DNA of 23,971 nucleotides from Caldimicrobium thiodismutans (lineage in GTDB: Bacteria; Desulfobacterota; Thermodesulfobacteria; Thermodesulfobacteriales; Thermodesulfobacteriaceae), in NCBI GenBank assembly GCA_002877875.1, contig PNIE01000024.1:1-23971 (forward strand), given 5' to 3'. The first letter of the stretch is position 1. Each line of letters starts with the position of its first letter. The notes beneath the pieces were generated by a model. The model saw only the letters and a list, made by a program, of their open reading frames with translations, was not told where the DNA came from and searched no databases. Shown piece after piece: positions 21,820-23,971 of this stretch. A program made the translations under genes and the position numbers.

Positions 21820-23437
21820 AAGTATATTAAAATCTAAGTATCCTCAGTATTCAGATCTTAACTTTGAAATAGAAAAACCAAGAAGGGCTGATCTTGGAGA
21901 TTTTTCAACTAATTTAGCCCTTATTCTTCAAGGAAAAATTGGGATAAAACCAAGAGAGCTTGCTGAGAATTTAGTTGAAGAGCTTAAGATAGAGCCTCTT
22001 TTTAAAAAAATTGAGATTGCAGGGCCTGGTTTTATCAATTTTTGGATTAATCCAGAAGTCTATAGAGAAAACCTAAAAGAGATTTTAAAGAAAGGAGAAA
22101 GATATGGAGCCATAGATCTTGGTCAAGGAAAAAGAGTTCACATAGAATTTGTTTCAGCCAACCCTACAGGTCCTCTTCATATAGGACATGGAAGGGGGGC
22201 AGCCTATGGAGATGCCTTAGCAAGAATTCTTAAGTTTTCTGGCTTTGAAGTTTTTAAAGAATATTATATTAATGACCGGGGAACTCAGATGAATATTCTT
22301 GGGGCCTCGGTTTATCTCCGAGCTAAAGAACTTTCCGGTGAAAAAATTGACTTTCCTAAGGATTATTATCAAGGAGATTATATAAAGGATATAGCTAAAG
22401 AGGCTTTAAGATTATATACTGATCTTTTAGAGCGGAAGGAAGCGGAAGCTATCGCCCTTTGCAGGGAGCTTGCTATAAAGATAATCCTTGAAGATATAAG
22501 AAGTGATCTTGAAAATTTTAGAGTTTTTTACGATAACTGGTATTCTGAACGGGCTCTTTATGAGAAGGGGCTTCTCAACGAGGTTTTAGAGGTTTTAAGA
22601 GAAAAGGGAGATCTTTATGAGATGGATGGAGCTCTTTGGTTTAGATCAAGTCTCTATGGGGATGAAAAGGATAGAGTGATTCGTAAGGCCTCAGGGGAGT
22701 GGACCTATTTTGCAAGTGATATAGCTTATCATTATGAAAAGTTTGTAAAAAGGGGGTTTGATCTTGCTATAAATCTTTGGGGTGCAGACCATCATGGATA
22801 TGTGGCCAGATTAAAAGGGGCCTTAAAGGCCTTTGGAATTGAAGAAAATAAATTGCAGGTTTTACTTATTCAAATGGTTAATCTTATCGAAGATGGAAAG
22901 CTAAAGAGTATGTCCACAAGAAAGGGAGAATATGTGGAGTTAAAGGAATTGGTTAGAGAGGTAGGAGTTGACGCTGTAAGATTCATTTTTTTATCAAGAA
23001 GCCACGATTCTCCTCTTGAGTTTGATGTAGAATTAGCTAAAAAACAGTCTATGGAGAATCCTGTTTACTATGTACAATATGCCCATGCAAGGATATGTTC
23101 TTTAAAAGAGAAGGCCAAAGAGAGGGGTCTAAAGATAGAGGAAATTTTGGAAGCAGATTTATCAAAGCTTGGTGAGGATGAAGAAATTGAAATTTTGAAG
23201 AAACTTTCAGAATTTTCTGATGTAGTTGAAATGTCAGCCCTTGGGCTTTCTCCCTACAAGATAGTTTATTATTTACTTGATCTTGCAGCTTCTTTTCATG
23301 AATATTATAATAAATATAAAATAATTAGTGAAGATAAAGAATTAAGTCTTGCAAGACTTGCTTTATCAGAGGGATGCAGAATAGTTATAAAAAATGGGCT
23401 TGATTTATTAGGAGTAAATAGTCCAGAAAAAATGTAG
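21788..23437 (+). CDS. argS: Arginyl-tRNA synthetase
   Basis: Class I synthetase charging tRNA-Arg. 549 aa, normal. GTG start at 21788 with GGAG at 21776-21779. N-terminal additional domain includes PRRADLGDFSTNLAL. Catalytic domain has FVSANPTGPLHIGHGRGAA (HIGH at 131-134), YYINDRGTQM, and the KMSK-loop equivalent SMSTRKGEYV (about 375). Then DAVRFIFLSR, and a DALR anticodon-binding helix domain begins at NPVYYVQYAHARI. It overlaps the Cys4 gene by 32 nt. The SPOR gene follows after 14 nt. Confidence 0.97.
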   Translation: MIKRRIKSLLKSILKSKYPQYSDLNFEIEKPRRADLGDFSTNLALILQGKIGIKPRELAENLVEELKIEPLFKKIEIAGPGFINFWINPEVYRENLKEILKKGERYGAIDLGQGKRVHIEFVSANPTGPLHIGHGRGAAYGDALARILKFSGFEVFKEYYINDRGTQMNILGASVYLRAKELSGEKIDFPKDYYQGDYIKDIAKEALRLYTDLLERKEAEAIALCRELAIKIILEDIRSDLENFRVFYDNWYSERALYEKGLLNEVLEVLREKGDLYEMDGALWFRSSLYGDEKDRVIRKASGEWTYFASDIAYHYEKFVKRGFDLAINLWGADHHGYVARLKGALKAFGIEENKLQVLLIQMVNLIEDGKLKSMSTRKGEYVELKELVREVGVDAVRFIFLSRSHDSPLEFDVELAKKQSMENPVYYVQYAHARICSLKEKAKERGLKIEEILEADLSKLGEDEEIEILKKLSEFSDVVEMSALGLSPYKIVYYLLDLAASFHEYYNKYKIISEDKELSLARLALSEGCRIVIKNGLDLLGVNSPEKM

Positions 23438-23451
23438 AGGAGGAAGTAGAT

Positions 23452-23971
23452 ATGGAAGAAAAGAAGATTAAGTTTGAATTAAGCAGATTAGGGCTTGTTT
23501 TTGTAGTCTTATTTGCCCTTTGTTTGCTTATTTGGACCTTTATTTTAGGGGTTTGGATTGGGACAAAGATAGGGGGTAAACGCGAAGGAGAAGAAATTGC
23601 CCTAAAGTCAGAAGGAATATCTCCCTCCACAGTTATTAATCAGACTGGAAATGTTACTTCCCCTGCCAAAGAGATCCATAATGAGACAGTTTTAACTCCA
23701 GCTAATCAAACAGAAGCAAAACCTCCAGAAAAGCCTAAAGAGGAGGTTAAAACTCAGGCACCAGCAACTCAGGTTGAAAAACCAGTAAAAGAAGAGTCTA
23801 AAGAACCTAAGACTCCCAAAAAGGCAGAAGTGGCAAAGAATAAAGAGGAAAAACAAGTGCCTAGCAAGGAGGTAAAACCTTCCTATACTAAAAAAGAGGT
23901 TGCTCAGCTTGCCTCACATATCAAAGAACATGGTTATTTTATTCAAATAGGGGCTTTTTCTCAGAAGGATA
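23452..23971 (+). CDS. SPOR-domain membrane protein, 3'-truncated by window end
   Basis: Starts after AGGAGGAAG and stays open to the end of the window (173 full codons). A short charged N-terminus, one membrane helix (about residues 12-38, LGLVFVVLFALCLLIWTFIL), then a long Pro/Lys/Glu-rich low-complexity linker (about 50-150). The final residues, GYFIQIGAFSQKD, are the opening strand of a SPOR domain, which binds septal peptidoglycan stripped of peptides. The architecture resembles FtsN/DedD-type division or envelope proteins. The SPOR domain itself is cut, so only the family opening can be judged. Confidence 0.78.
   Translation, partial: MEEKKIKFELSRLGLVFVVLFALCLLIWTFILGVWIGTKIGGKREGEEIALKSEGISPSTVINQTGNVTSPAKEIHNETVLTPANQTEAKPPEKPKEEVKTQAPATQVEKPVKEESKEPKTPKKAEVAKNKEEKQVPSKEVKPSYTKKEVAQLASHIKEHGYFIQIGAFSQKD

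Noticed and set aside
1..23971. Mobile elements, CRISPR arrays, tRNA or rRNA genes
   Set aside because: No transposase, integrase, regularly spaced repeats, or recognisable tRNA/rRNA sequence was seen; nearly all bases lie in coding genes.

Overview
The window is AT-rich, gene-dense bacterial chromosome with short or overlapping gene junctions and Lys/Glu-rich proteins. The gene content fits a motile, anaerobic, probably thermophilic Gram-negative bacterium. An AsmA/YhdP-like protein implies an outer membrane, MotA/MotB imply a flagellum, and a corrinoid-activator-like ASKHA protein, an archease and a CooT-like protein suggest an anaerobe. A Thermodesulfobacteriota-type lineage (Thermodesulfobacterium/Caldimicrobium-like) would fit. 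That placement is inferred from gene content and composition, not from a search.

Region 1 (2-2774, +) is the end of an F1 ATP synthase operon: atpG (cut by the window edge), atpD and atpC, closed by a clear intrinsic terminator. Region 2 (2777-9380, +) is a tightly packed run: 5-formyl-THF cyclo-ligase, the YggS PLP-binding protein, a ComEC-type DNA channel with a degenerate C-terminal domain, archease, an ASKHA protein without a ferredoxin domain, and the ribosome-assembly GTPase Der. Several genes overlap (GTGA, TAATG, or 14-16 nt), which suggests one transcript with translational coupling.

Region 3 (9369-11599, -) is a flagellar stator operon, PilZ-motA-motB, read from a near-consensus sigma-28 (FliA) promoter. 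It ends tail-to-tail with der, overlapping it by 12 nt. Region 4 (11626-12700, +) is a single-gene unit, ppaC (family II pyrophosphatase), with its own sigma-70-type promoter and terminator. Region 5 (12693-13547, -) is nadC.

Region 6 (13664-23971, +) is a run of more than 10 kb with no terminator that I can see: grpE, dnaK, pdxA, an AsmA/YhdP-like protein of 1221 aa, an RluA-family pseudouridine synthase, a CooT-like small protein, a small four-cysteine protein, argS, and a SPOR-domain membrane protein cut by the window end. From dnaK to argS every junction either overlaps or is 7 nt. Stress chaperones, B6 synthesis, envelope biogenesis and translation genes may therefore share transcripts.

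Most genes are recognisable housekeeping families, and I see no mobile element, CRISPR array, tRNA or rRNA. The points most worth a second look are the ComEC with no metal-binding motif in its metallo-beta-lactamase position, the ASKHA protein without Fe-S domain next to archease, the PilZ protein with a long insertion under a sigma-28 promoter with the stator genes, and the overlapping RluA/CooT/Cys4/ArgS cluster. No gene-free stretch exceeds 300 bases; the longest is the 153-nt divergent promoter region at 11546-11698.
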